The notes under the pieces: generated by a model
What the model was told of the DNA's origin: nothing
The model's database searches: none
Seen by the model: only the letters and a program-made list of their open reading frames with translations
Translations under genes and position numbers: made by a program
Assembly: GCF_015040615.1 (NCBI RefSeq)
Contig: NZ_CP060402.1
Location: 744,001-808,000, forward strand
Origin: Microbacterium sp. YJN-G
GTDB lineage: Bacteria > Actinomycetota > Actinomycetes > Actinomycetales > Microbacteriaceae
Length of the DNA stretch: 64,000 bases
Direction of reading: 5' to 3'
Part shown: piece after piece, positions 14,912 to 25,938 of the stretch
Position numbering within the stretch: the first letter of the stretch is position 1
Layout of the letters: each line of letters opens with the position of its first letter

Positions 14912-15829
14912 GTGACCACGAAGACCGCAGGCGTCGCCGCCACCGTCGGCGCCTACCTGCTGTGGGGCGTGCTGCCGCTGTACTTCCTCGCCCTCGTGCC
15001 CACCGGCCCCTGGGAGGTCGTGGCCTGGCGGGTGCTGCTGTCGTTCGTCTTCTGTCTCATCCTGCTCACGGTGATGCGCGGCTGGGGCGCTCTCGGCGTG
15101 ATCGTCCGGCAGCCGCGGCTGCTGGGCTGGACTGCCGTGGCCGGCGTGCTCATCTACGTCAACTGGCAGGTGTTCCTCATCGGCACGCTGACCGGCCACG
15201 TCATCGAGACGAGCCTCGGATACTTCATCAACCCGATCTTCACGGTCGTGCTCGGCGTGCTCGTGCTGCGCGAGCGCATCAGCCGGCTGCAGTTGGTCGC
15301 GATCGGCATCGCCGCGATCGCCGTGATCGTCATCATCGTCGCGTACGGGCAGTTCCCGTGGATCGCCCTGTCGCTCACCGCCTCGTTCGGCATCTACGGC
15401 CTGGTGAAGAAGCGCATCGGCGCGGCGGTGGATGCCGTTAGCGGACTCACGCTGGAATCCTTCTGGCTCATCCCGATCGCCGTGGTCACGCTGATCGTCG
15501 TCGCGCAGACCGACGCCGCCGGCATCACCTTCGGCGCAGTGTCGGTACCGCACACCCTGCTGGTCGCCGGCGCCGGCATCGCCACAGCGGTGCCGCTGCT
15601 GCTGTTCGCCGCCGGGACGCGGCGCATCGACCTGAGCCTGGTCGGCATGTTCCAGTTCATCACCCCGGTGATGCAGTTCCTCGTCGGCTGGGCGCTGCTG
15701 CGCGAGCCGATGCCCGCCGAGCGGTGGATCGGATTCGCCCTCGTCTGGTGCGCGATCATCGTCTTCGTCGTGGATCTGCTGACCAGCCGCAGGCGCGGTC
15801 GGCGTGGGATGCCGTCCGAGCTGGTGTGA
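14912..15829 (+). CDS. rarD: RarD-like EamA-family transporter
   Basis: An inner-membrane permease of the drug/metabolite transporter superfamily, 305 residues with about ten hydrophobic helices. N-terminus TAGVAATVGAYLLWGVLPLY and the RarD features WEVVAWRVLLSF, YVNWQVFLIGTLTGHVIETS, LGYFINPIFTVVLGVLVLRE and SFGIYGLVKKRI are visible. RarD proteins lack a firmly known substrate. The GTG start at 14912 fits a leaderless promoter. Single gene, followed by about 110 bases before the livJ-type gene. Confidence 0.85.
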   Translation: MTTKTAGVAATVGAYLLWGVLPLYFLALVPTGPWEVVAWRVLLSFVFCLILLTVMRGWGALGVIVRQPRLLGWTAVAGVLIYVNWQVFLIGTLTGHVIETSLGYFINPIFTVVLGVLVLRERISRLQLVAIGIAAIAVIVIIVAYGQFPWIALSLTASFGIYGLVKKRIGAAVDAVSGLTLESFWLIPIAVVTLIVVAQTDAAGITFGAVSVPHTLLVAGAGIATAVPLLLFAAGTRRIDLSLVGMFQFITPVMQFLVGWALLREPMPAERWIGFALVWCAIIVFVVDLLTSRRRGRRGMPSELV

Positions 15830-15942
15830 CACCGGATCGTTAGGCGACCGAGACACGCAGGATGCCCCCGGAAGCATCCGAGCCAATAGGGTAAGAGGCA
15901 CCCGAAGGTGGTTATCCACGTTCAGTTACGCAAGGGAGCAAC

Positions 15943-17217
15943 ATGAACGCATTGAAGGGCTCGCGACCCGCGAGAATCTTCGCCGGTCTGGCGCTGGTCA
16001 GCGCCTCCGCACTCGTCGTCGCAGGCTGCAGCAGCACACCTGCTGAGGAGCCGAGCGACGGCGGCAACGACAAGCCTGCCGCCGACCTCACCCTCAAGCT
16101 CGGATCGCTGCTGCCGCAGACCGGTTCGCTGGCCTTCCTCGGCCCCCCCATGCAATCCGGCGTCGGACTCGCGGTGCAGGAGATCAACGAGGCCGAGGCG
16201 GGCATCACCGTCGAGATGAACTCTCAGGACGAGGGCGACAGCGACACCAAGGCATACGAGACCTCGATCACGACGCTGCAGAACTCGGGCGTCTCGGGCA
16301 TCGTCGGTGCCGCGGCATCCGGTGTGTCGAAGATCATCCTCGACGGCAACGTCGCCAAGGGGATCATCACCATCTCGCCGTCGAACACGTCGCCTGACTT
16401 CACCAAGCTCGCCGAGGACGGCGTCACGAAGGGCCTGTACTTCCGCACCGCCCCGAGCGACCTGCTGCAGGGCGAGGTGCTCGGAAACCTCATCTCCGAG
16501 GACGGGCACAAGACGCTGGGCATCATCTTCCAGAACGACCCGTACGGCACCGGTCTGCGTGACGCGATCCAGGCGACCTTCGAGGGCGCCGGCGGCACCG
16601 TCGTCGCCACCGCGGGCTTCAACGTCGGTGACGCGCAGTTCGACGCACAGGTCGAGACCATCAAGGCCGAGAACCCCGACGCCGTCGCGATCGTCTCGTT
16701 CGACCAGTTCAAGACCATCGCGCCGCTGCTGGTGAACGCCGGCATCACGGCCGACAAGTTCTACATGGTCGACGGCAACGTCTCCGACTACGGCACCGAG
16801 ATCCCGGTCTCGCTCGAGGGCGCCCAGGGCACCCGCCCCGGTCCCGCGCTCGCGGACGACTTCACCGACCGTCTGCAGGAGTACTGGACCGGTCAGGGCA
16901 ACGCCGAGGTGAAGGACTTCACGTACGCGGCTGAGGCCTACGACGCGGTCGTCCTGATGGCGCTCGCCTCGCTGGCGTCGGGCTCGACCGACGGCGCCGA
17001 CATGGCCGAGAAGATGCAGGAGGTCTCGGGCGGATCCGGCGACGGCGAGGCCTGCACGAGCTTCGCCGACTGCGCGAAGATCATCAACGACGGCGGCACG
17101 GCCGACTACAACGGCTACTCCGGCGACGTGACCTTCAACGAGTTCGGCGACCCGCAGGGCGCCGCGATCGGTGTCTACCAGTACGACGCCGAGAACCACT
17201 ACAAGCGCACCCAGTGA
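15943..17217 (+). CDS. Branched-chain amino-acid ABC transporter substrate-binding lipoprotein
   Basis: A periplasmic-type binding protein (LivJ class) anchored to the membrane. The 424-residue product has a lipoprotein signal with lipobox VVAGC (Cys29), then a Ser/Asp/Glu linker and the type I binding fold (LTLKLGSLLPQTGSLAFLGP, GVSGIVGAAASGVSKII, then AEAYDAVVLMALASL). AAGGGAG precedes the ATG. It is convergent with the livF-livG-livM-livH operon, lying beyond its distal end. The ligand is inferred from those neighbours; binding residues were not checked. Confidence 0.85.
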   Translation: MNALKGSRPARIFAGLALVSASALVVAGCSSTPAEEPSDGGNDKPAADLTLKLGSLLPQTGSLAFLGPPMQSGVGLAVQEINEAEAGITVEMNSQDEGDSDTKAYETSITTLQNSGVSGIVGAAASGVSKIILDGNVAKGIITISPSNTSPDFTKLAEDGVTKGLYFRTAPSDLLQGEVLGNLISEDGHKTLGIIFQNDPYGTGLRDAIQATFEGAGGTVVATAGFNVGDAQFDAQVETIKAENPDAVAIVSFDQFKTIAPLLVNAGITADKFYMVDGNVSDYGTEIPVSLEGAQGTRPGPALADDFTDRLQEYWTGQGNAEVKDFTYAAEAYDAVVLMALASLASGSTDGADMAEKMQEVSGGSGDGEACTSFADCAKIINDGGTADYNGYSGDVTFNEFGDPQGAAIGVYQYDAENHYKRTQ

Positions 17218-17224
17218 TCGCGTA

Positions 17225-17262
17225 GAAAGGGCTCCGGATGCCACAGCATCCGGAGCCCTTTC
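17225..17262 (+). terminator. Terminator after substrate-binding protein
   Basis: Perfect 17-bp stem GAAAGGGCTCCGGATGC / GCATCCGGAGCCCTTTC with a CACA loop, eight bases after the stop codon. Confidence 0.88.
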
Positions 17263-17325
17263 GCCTACCCGTCGGCGGCCCCGCCGCCGCCGTGCGCCGT
17301 CGCCGTACCTACGCCGCTGTACCTC

Positions 17326-17409
17326 CGCCGAAACCCCTCGTGCATGCCGAGACCCCTCGTGATTCACGCGAATCACGAGGGGTCTCGGCAGTGGTGAGGG
17401 GTTTCGGCG
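17326..17409. repeat. Repeat family B, copy 1 (nested palindrome)
   Basis: 84 bases. Outer arms CGCCGAAACCCCTC / GAGGGGTTTCGGCG enclose a second hairpin (17345-17390) with perfect 21-base arms beginning TGCCGAGACCCCTCG and loop ACGC. It sits between convergent transcription units. A copy of identical length is at 44465-44548. Confidence 0.92.
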
Positions 17410-17429
17410 ATAGTGCTGCCGGACACAGG

Positions 17430-17462
17430 AGAGGGGCGGATGCCGTCGGCATCCGCCCCTCT
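17430..17462. terminator. Bidirectional terminator between livJ-type gene and livF
   Basis: 15-bp perfect stem AGAGGGGCGGATGCC / GGCATCCGCCCCTCT with a three-base loop, ten bases past the livF stop codon on the minus strand. Confidence 0.85.
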
Positions 17463-17471
17463 CTTCCCGCG

Positions 17472-18244
<773 letters not shown>

Positions 18245-18248
<4 letters not shown>

Positions 18249-19249
18249 GGCCTGTCCTCCTCGTCGAGCTCGGCTTCCGCCTCGGCGTCGATCTTCTCCC
18301 GGATGCGGGTCGCATGCGTCTCGGACATGACCGGGATGCGGCCGGTGACCGCGCCCAGGTCGACGTCCTGGTGGGCGCCGAGGTAGGCGTCCACGACGGC
18401 CGGGTCCTCCATGACCGTCCCGGGCGGGCCCTCGGCGACCACCCGGCCCTCGGCCATGACGACGACCCAGTCGGCGATGTGGCGCACCATGTGCATGTCG
18501 TGCTCGACGAACAGCACCGTCATGCCGCGGTCCTTGAGACCGAGGATGTGATCCAGCAGCGACTGCGTGAGCGCGGGGTTCACGCCGGCCATCGGCTCAT
18601 CGAGCATGACCAGCGTGGGGTCGCTCATCAGCGCCCGCGCCATCTCGAGCAGCTTGCGCTGACCGCCCGACAGCGACGCGGCGAAGTCGGATTCCTTGGC
18701 GTCGAGCTTGAAGCGCGTGAGCAGCTCGCGCGCCTTGTCCTCGATCTGCTTCTCCTGCGTGCGCCAGAGGAAGGGGAACAGGCTCTGCCAGAACCCCTCG
18801 CCGACCTGGTGCGGGGCGCCGAGCTTCATGTTCTCGAGCACCGACAGCAGCGACAGCGACTTGGTGAGCTGGAACGTGCGCACCTGCCCCATCCGGGCGA
18901 CCTTGAACGAGGGGACCCCGGCCAGGTTCGTGCCGTCGAACGACCAGGTGCCTGCGTTGGGCTTGTCGAAGCCGCACAGCAGGTTGAACAGCGTCGTCTT
19001 GCCGGCGCCGTTGGGGCCGATCAGCGCCGTGATGGCGCCGCGCGGGATCTCGAGGTGATCGACGTCGACGGCGATGAGACCGCCGAAGCGCCGCTCGACG
19101 CCGTCCGCGATGAGGATCGGGTCGACCTTGGGTACGCCGGGTGCGGCGGGTCCCTTGGCGAGACCGGTGGTCTTCGGGCGGCGGATGCTGCCGGGCGGCG
19201 TCTGCTCGACCGGCGTGGCCCCCTCTTCGGGAAGGTTCTCAGTGGACAA
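18245..19249 (-). CDS. livG: Branched-chain amino-acid ABC transporter ATP-binding protein LivG
   Basis: ATPase subunit, 334 residues. Walker A GPNGAGKTT, the LivG-type RTFQLTKSLSLLSVLENM, signature LSGGQRKLLEMARAL and Walker B LVMLDEPMAGVNP are present. It is longer than usual (about 250 residues): the first 45 residues are Pro/Gly-rich and the last 50 (DVDLGAVTGRIPVMSETHAT...DEEDRP) form an acidic tail outside the ATPase fold. The start overlaps livM by 11 bases. Confidence 0.92.
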
Positions 19250-20216
19250 AGGTCATCTCTCTCTTGTCGCCGAGCAGGCCCTGCGGCCGGAAGATCACCA
19301 GCAGCATCAGGGCGAGCCCCACCAGCACGAAGCGGATCGTGCCGGCCTGGCTGTCAGACATGGGCAGCACCCCGGCATCCGCCAGGGCGGGGAGCAGGTT
19401 GCCGAGGAACGCGAAGACGATCCAGAACAGCACCGCACCGAGCGTCGGGCCGAAGACCGTCGCCGCGCCGCCGAGCAGCAGGATCGTCCACAGGAAGAAG
19501 GTCAGCGACGTCGAGTAGCTGCTGGGGACGACCGCCGAGGGGAGGACGAACACGATGCCGCCCGCCGCGCCGATCACGCCGCCGACGACCAGCGACTGCA
19601 TCTTGTAGGCGAAGACGTTCTTGCCCAGCGAGCGCACCGCGTCCTCGTCCTCGCGGATGCCCTTGAGCACGCGGCCCCAGGGGCTGCGCATGAGTGACCA
19701 GACCAGCAGCAGTGACAGTGCCAGCACGCCGATGCCGAACACGCGGTTCCACAGGTCGTTCTGGTTCATCGTCCACGGGCCGAAGCCGTAGGTGCCCTCG
19801 GGGAACGGGTTCGCCGAGCGGAACCCGCCGTGGTACCCCGCCAGACCGCCGGCCGAGTTGGTCCACTTGTGCAGCACCTCGGTGGTGAACAGCAGGCGCA
19901 CGATCTCGCCGGCCGCGATGGTCGCGATGGCGAGATAGTCGGCCCGCAGTCGCAGGGTCGGGATGCCGAGCAGCAGGGCGAACAGTGCCCCGCCCATCAG
20001 GCCGATCAGCATGCCGAGCCACCAGGGCAGGCCGAAGCTGAGGACCGAGATCGCGTAGCCGTACGCGCCGACGGCCATGAACGCGGCCATACCGAAGTTC
20101 AGCAGGCCGGCGTAGCCGAAGTGCACGGCAAGACCGGTGGCGGCCAGGGCGTACGCGATGGTCACCGGGCTGAACAGATAGACCGCGGTGTTGTCGAGAA
20201 TGCTCAAGATGTCCAT
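19239..20216 (-). CDS. livM: Branched-chain amino-acid ABC transporter permease LivM
   Basis: Membrane permease, 325 residues with about nine helices. Starts MDILSILDNTAVYLFSPVTI. Contains FGYAGLLNFGMAAFMAVGAY, LRLRADYLAIATIAAGEIVR and the EAA-like cytoplasmic loop WGRVLKGIREDEDAVRSLGK, all typical of LivM. Ends with IFRPQGLLGDKREMTFVH. The ATG lies three bases from the livH stop. A longer upstream open frame exists but is a shadow of livH. Confidence 0.93.
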   Translation of the reverse strand: MDILSILDNTAVYLFSPVTIAYALAATGLAVHFGYAGLLNFGMAAFMAVGAYGYAISVLSFGLPWWLGMLIGLMGGALFALLLGIPTLRLRADYLAIATIAAGEIVRLLFTTEVLHKWTNSAGGLAGYHGGFRSANPFPEGTYGFGPWTMNQNDLWNRVFGIGVLALSLLLVWSLMRSPWGRVLKGIREDEDAVRSLGKNVFAYKMQSLVVGGVIGAAGGIVFVLPSAVVPSSYSTSLTFFLWTILLLGGAATVFGPTLGAVLFWIVFAFLGNLLPALADAGVLPMSDSQAGTIRFVLVGLALMLLVIFRPQGLLGDKREMTFVH

Positions 20217-20218
20217 GG

Positions 20219-21568
20219 TCAGCCCAGCCTCTCCTTGCGCCCGAAGATGCCCTGCGGACGCACCAGCAGGATGATGATCAGCGCGATCAGGGCGCTGGCG
20301 TACTTCAGATCGGACGGGATCCACAGCGTGGAAACCTCGACCACGATGCCGACGATCAGCGAGCCGATGATGGCGCCGAACGCGGTGCCGAGACCTCCGA
20401 GGGTCATTGCGCAGAAGATCAGCAGCAGCATCCCGGTGCCCATGTCCCACTTCACACCGGGGCGGAAGTACGCCCACAGGATGCCGGAGATCGCGGCGAG
20501 TCCGCCGGCGAGGATCCACACCAGGCGGATGACCTTGTCGACGTCGATGCCGGTCGCCGAGGCGAGCTGCGGGTTGTCCGAGATCGCCCTGGTCGCCTTG
20601 CCGATCCGCGTGCGGGTGAGGAACAGCCCGACCGCGATGATGACCACGAGGCTCACGCTCATGCTGATCACGTCGATGTACGACAGTGAGATCGGCCCGA
20701 GCTGGAACGGCTCGGGGCTCGCGCCGGGCAGCTGATGGGTGCCGCCGCCGATGATGTACTGGAACACGTAGCGCAGCGTGAGCGAGAGGCCGATGCTGAC
20801 GATCATCAGCGGCACCACGCTCATCCCGCGTCGTCGCAGCGGCGCCCAGAGACTGACATCCAGCCCCCAGCCCAGCGCCAGGCCGCCGATGATCGCGGCC
20901 AGCAGACCCACCCAGAGCGGCAGGTCCCACCACGTGGTGAACACCAGCGTGATCAGCCCGCCCCAGGTGACCATCTCGGCGTGGGCGAAGTTGCCCAGCC
21001 GGGTCGTGCCGTAGATGAGCGCGGCGCCCATGGAGGCCAGGGCCAGCAACAGGCCGAAGTTCACGCCGTTCACCGTGCGCGAGAGCAGCTGCTCCCAGAT
21101 CGACTCGGTGATGCGCTCGCCCTCGCCCAGGAACAGGTTCACGATCTTCGTGCCCGTCAGCCCGAACTCGGCCTCGAACGAGCCGCTCGTGCCCTGCACG
21201 GCGACCACGCCCTGCGGCAGCTGCTCCGCGTCGACGATCACGCCCTCGGGCAGCGTGTCCTCGTCGACCGAGATGGTGTACTTCTCCTTCTCGGGAACGT
21301 AGAGGCGCCACTTGCCCTCGGCATCCGTCTCCGTCTCACCCTCGAAGCCGTTGCCCTCCACTGACAGGACCACGCCTTCGACCGGTTGATCGTCGAAGGT
21401 GATGTTCCCGCCGAAGTAGAAGTCGGTCACTTCCTGGCCGTCGTCTGTTGTCTCGGCCCAGGCGGTTCCGGCTGGTATGCCCAGCACCATGAGTGCTGCC
21501 GCCAGCGCTGCGAGCAGCGCAATGAGCGCGCTTCGGGATCGCCGAAGCGTCGTTGATCTGAGTCCCAC
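20219..21568 (-). CDS. livH: LivH permease with N-terminal signal peptide and extracytoplasmic domain
   Basis: Membrane permease, 449 residues against about 290 for typical LivH. Residues 1-38 form a signal peptide (RRSRSALIALLAALAAALMV, ending AWA). Residues 45-130 are a beta-rich domain like carboxypeptidase-regulatory folds (EGVVLSVEGNGFEGETETDA, then GKWRLYVPEKEKYTISVDE). The permease proper starts near residue 150 (TESIWEQLLSRTVNGVNFGL) with LIYGTTRLGNFAHAEMVTWG and the cytoplasmic loop TRIGKATRAISDNPQLASAT. GTG at 21568 follows GGAGG (four-base gap) and gives the signal peptide. First gene of the operon. The role of the extra domain is unknown. Confidence 0.85.
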   Translation of the reverse strand: MGLRSTTLRRSRSALIALLAALAAALMVLGIPAGTAWAETTDDGQEVTDFYFGGNITFDDQPVEGVVLSVEGNGFEGETETDAEGKWRLYVPEKEKYTISVDEDTLPEGVIVDAEQLPQGVVAVQGTSGSFEAEFGLTGTKIVNLFLGEGERITESIWEQLLSRTVNGVNFGLLLALASMGAALIYGTTRLGNFAHAEMVTWGGLITLVFTTWWDLPLWVGLLAAIIGGLALGWGLDVSLWAPLRRRGMSVVPLMIVSIGLSLTLRYVFQYIIGGGTHQLPGASPEPFQLGPISLSYIDVISMSVSLVVIIAVGLFLTRTRIGKATRAISDNPQLASATGIDVDKVIRLVWILAGGLAAISGILWAYFRPGVKWDMGTGMLLLIFCAMTLGGLGTAFGAIIGSLIVGIVVEVSTLWIPSDLKYASALIALIIILLVRPQGIFGRKERLG

Positions 21569-21642
21569 GCATCCTCCACATCGAGTGCCCTCGAACGAGC
21601 CTCGGGGAGCCGTTCGGGTGATGGACGTCGCTCTGAGCGTAG

Positions 21643-23343
<1,701 letters not shown>

Positions 23344-23370
23344 GCTGAGGGGCTACCAGCCCGCTGCCCG

Positions 23371-23460
23371 GATTCATCCGGCGTAGGACATCGCGCGAGG
23401 GTAGGACGAGAACCGGAGTTCTCGTCCTACCCTCGCGCTTTCTCCTACCTCGGGTGAATC
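23371..23460. repeat. Repeat family C, copy 1
   Basis: 90-base nested palindrome. Inner perfect arms GCGAGGGTAGGACGAGAAC / GTTCTCGTCCTACCCTCGC enclose CGGA; outer arms run from GATTCATCCGG to CGGGTGAATC. Related copies are at 29158-29245 and 30243-30331. Lies after guaB and may act as its terminator. Confidence 0.88.
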
Positions 23461-23509
23461 GGTGGGGGCCGGGGATGCCGGTGGGGTTCCGGATGCCGCG
23501 GGCGCGGCG

Positions 23510-23515
23510 TACGGT
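23510..23515 (+). promoter_or_regulatory. -10 box of leaderless DUF2277 transcript
   Basis: TACGGT, seven bases, then ATG at 23523. Confidence 0.5.
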
Positions 23516-23522
23516 GAACGGC

Positions 23523-23798
23523 ATGTGCCGCAGCATCCACACCCTTCACAACTTCGAGCCGGCCGCGACCGATGACGAGGTGCACGCCGCCGCCCTGCAG
23601 TACGTGCGCAAGATCGCCGGGACGACCAAGCCGTCGAAGGCGAACCAGGAGGCCTTCGATCGCGCCGTCGCCGAGATCGCGCACGCCACGCAGCACCTGC
23701 TGAGCGACCTGGTGGCCACGCGGCCGCCGAAGAACCGCGAGGAGGAGGCCGAGAAGGCGCGTGCCCGTGCGGTGGCATCCGGACGGTACGCCGCCTGA
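23523..23798 (+). CDS. DUF2277 family protein
   Basis: A 91-residue protein matching the actinobacterial DUF2277 pattern: MCRSIHTLHNFEPAATDDEV, then YVRKIAGTTKPSKANQEAFD and a basic C-terminus. The N-terminal Cys-Arg-x-Ile and the KxAGxxKPS segment are the recognisable parts. Function unknown. ATG at 23523 is favoured over an in-frame upstream start because it begins the family N-terminus and fits a leaderless -10 box. Single gene. Confidence 0.8.
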   Translation: MCRSIHTLHNFEPAATDDEVHAAALQYVRKIAGTTKPSKANQEAFDRAVAEIAHATQHLLSDLVATRPPKNREEEAEKARARAVASGRYAA

Positions 23799-23868
23799 GT
23801 GTTGCACTCCGTGACGATGTGTTGCGGGGCATGACGCCGCCGCGTGCGCGGCATCCGGTTCGGCGATT

Positions 23869-23874
23869 ACGGTC
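23869..23874 (+). promoter_or_regulatory. -10 box of leaderless osmC-type transcript
   Basis: TACGGT, six bases, then ATG at 23881. Confidence 0.55.
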
Positions 23875-23880
23875 GCCGCA

Positions 23881-24431
23881 TGACTCTTCTCACCGACCAG
23901 ATCCCCGCCATCGCCGACGTCACCGCCGACGAGCGCGCGCAGCGGCTCACCGAGGCCGGCACGGCCTGGAACGAGCGCATCGCCCGTGACGCCTCGGCCG
24001 CCCAGCTCACCTACAAGGTCACCGGCCGCGGCGTCGGCTCGGTGGGCACCGAGATCCGCGCCGGCAAGCACCGCTTCCTCGTCGATGAGCCCGCCGGCCT
24101 CGCGGGCGACGATGCAGCCGCGAGCCCCGTCGAGTACGCGCTGGGCGCCCTGATCTCGTGCCAGGTCGTGGTGTTCCGCCTCTACGCCCAGGCGCTGGGG
24201 CTCACCATCGACGATATCGAGGTGACCGCCGAGGGCGACCTCGACGTGCGCAAGCTGTTCGGCATCGACGAGTCCGGTCGCGCCGGCTTCCACGATGTGC
24301 GGGTGAAGGTCGACATCACCGGCCCGAACACCGCCGAGGAGTACGAGCGGCTGCGCGTCGTCGTCGAGGAGCACTGCCCGGTGCTCGACCTATTCGCCAA
24401 CACCGTCCCCACCTCCGGCTCGCTCGTCTGA
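23881..24431 (+). CDS. OsmC-family peroxidase-like protein
   Basis: Likely thiol-dependent hydroperoxide reductase of the OsmC/Ohr superfamily, 183 residues. The two family cysteines are visible in GALISCQVVVFRLYAQALGL and VVEEHCPVLDLFANTVP, the helix-embedded pair used for catalysis. The domain starts at about residue 45 (TYKVTGRGVGSVGTEIRAGK); the first 40 residues are an extra helical segment. Substrate unknown. It could also be a YhfA-type member. Monocistronic by spacing. Confidence 0.8.
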
Positions 24432-24454
24432 CGCGCGCCGCGCGCACTCTCCCG

Positions 24455-24514
24455 TTCGCGGGTCCCATCCGGCGGCCTCACCACCCCGTGAGGCCGCCAT
24501 TCGGGACCCGCGAA
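24455..24514. repeat. Repeat family F, copy 2
   Basis: 60-base imperfect palindrome, TTCGCGGG ... CCCGCGAA with inner GGCGGCCTCAC / GTGAGGCCGCC arms. Same element as 14300-14358; here between osmC-type and MFS genes. Confidence 0.85.
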
Positions 24515-24582
24515 CTGCTGCGTGCGGGCATGGCATCTCGGCGTCGCCGAGCCCGTCGGTACCCGCCGCTAGAGCGAGCGGC

Positions 24583-25938
24583 ATGCATTCAGGGTCGAAT
24601 TCGCTGTCGCGCGGCGACGTCACGCGCTACGCGATCGGTTCGCTCGGAACCGGCGGCTTCGCCACGCTCCCGGGCCTCGTCCTCGTCTACTACCTCACCG
24701 ACTCGCTGGGCGTGACCGCGCTCGCCGCGGGCGCCATCGTCACGGCGGCGAAGGTGTGGGACGTGCTGATCGACCCGGTCATCGGCGGGCTCAGCGACCG
24801 CGCCCTGGCACGCACCGGCAGCCGCCGCGGCCCGATGCTCATCGGCGGGATCGGATTGCCCATCGCCTTCGTGCTCACGTTCGCCGTGCCCGCCTCGTTC
24901 GGCCCGGTGCCCGCGGCGATCTGGGTGCTCATCGCCTTCATGCTCGCGGCGACGTTCTTCAGCCTGTTCCAAGTGCCCTACATCGCCCTGCCCGCCGAGC
25001 TGACCGACGACTACCGCGAGCGCACCCGGCTGCTCACCTGGCGGGTCGTCGTGCTGACCGTCGCGATCCTGCTCTTCGGCGCCGGCGGCCCCGAGCTGCG
25101 CGCCCTGTTCCCCGACGACCCGCTGCTCGGCTACCTCGTCATGGCGGCGGTCGCGGCCGTCGTCCTCGGCGCGGGGCTGCTGATCTCGTCGACCGTCGCG
25201 CCGCGGCGTCCGCTGCTGCCGGTGCAGCCCGGTTCGTCGATCGCGCAGCATTACCGCGACGGGATCGTGGTGCTGCGCGAGAGCCAGCCGTTCCGGGCGC
25301 TGCTGATCACGTTCATGCTGCAGGGGCTCGCCACGGGCCTGATGCTCGCCGCCGCGCAGTACGTCGCGCGCTGGGTGCTCGATGACGAGTCGGCCGTCAC
25401 CCAGCTGTTCGTCGCACTGATCGCCCCGGCTCTGCTCGTGGCACCGGTGTGGAAGATGATCGCCGACCGGGTGGGCAAGGAGCGCGCCTTCCGCATGGCG
25501 ACCGCGCCGTTCCTGCTCGCCACGATCATCCTCGCCGGGATGGTGTGGGTGCCGGGCTGGTGGATCGTCGCACCGGTCGCCCTCGCCGGCGCGGCCTACG
25601 CGGGGATGCAGACCCTGCCGATGGCGATGCTGCCCGATGTGATCGCGTTCCACCGGACCGCATCCGGTGGCGACGGCCGCTCGGGCATCTTCGGCGGCGT
25701 CTGGACCGCGGCCGAGACCACCGGGATGGCGCTCGGCGGCACGGTGCTCACGATCGTGCTGGCCGTCACCGGCTACGTCGAGACCACGGCGGGCCGCGTG
25801 GTCGACCAGCCGGATGCCGCCGTCACGGGGATCGCGGTGGCGTTCAGCATCCTGCCCGCCGTGCTCATGCTGATCAGCCTGCTCACGCTGTCGCGCTACC
25901 GCCTGCGCGAGCACGACATCACGGGCACCGCGGCATGA
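24583..25938 (+). CDS. MFS (GPH-type) transporter
   Basis: A 12-helix transporter of 451 residues. The cation-symporter-like features are YAIGSLGTGGFATLPGLVLV, KVWDVLIDPVIGGLSDRALA and FSLFQVPYIALPAELTDDYR followed by RERTRL, which resemble the glycoside-pentoside-hexuronide family. The stop overlaps the decarboxylase start (ATGA), so the two are co-translated and probably work on the same or a related compound. Substrate is not evident; an amino acid or amine exchanger is possible from the partner gene. Confidence 0.75.
   Translation: MHSGSNSLSRGDVTRYAIGSLGTGGFATLPGLVLVYYLTDSLGVTALAAGAIVTAAKVWDVLIDPVIGGLSDRALARTGSRRGPMLIGGIGLPIAFVLTFAVPASFGPVPAAIWVLIAFMLAATFFSLFQVPYIALPAELTDDYRERTRLLTWRVVVLTVAILLFGAGGPELRALFPDDPLLGYLVMAAVAAVVLGAGLLISSTVAPRRPLLPVQPGSSIAQHYRDGIVVLRESQPFRALLITFMLQGLATGLMLAAAQYVARWVLDDESAVTQLFVALIAPALLVAPVWKMIADRVGKERAFRMATAPFLLATIILAGMVWVPGWWIVAPVALAGAAYAGMQTLPMAMLPDVIAFHRTASGGDGRSGIFGGVWTAAETTGMALGGTVLTIVLAVTGYVETTAGRVVDQPDAAVTGIAVAFSILPAVLMLISLLTLSRYRLREHDITGTAA

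Noticed and set aside
19239..21311. A 690-residue frame covering livM and part of livH
   Set aside because: The upstream part is an out-of-frame reading of livH; livM starts at 20216 with its usual N-terminus.
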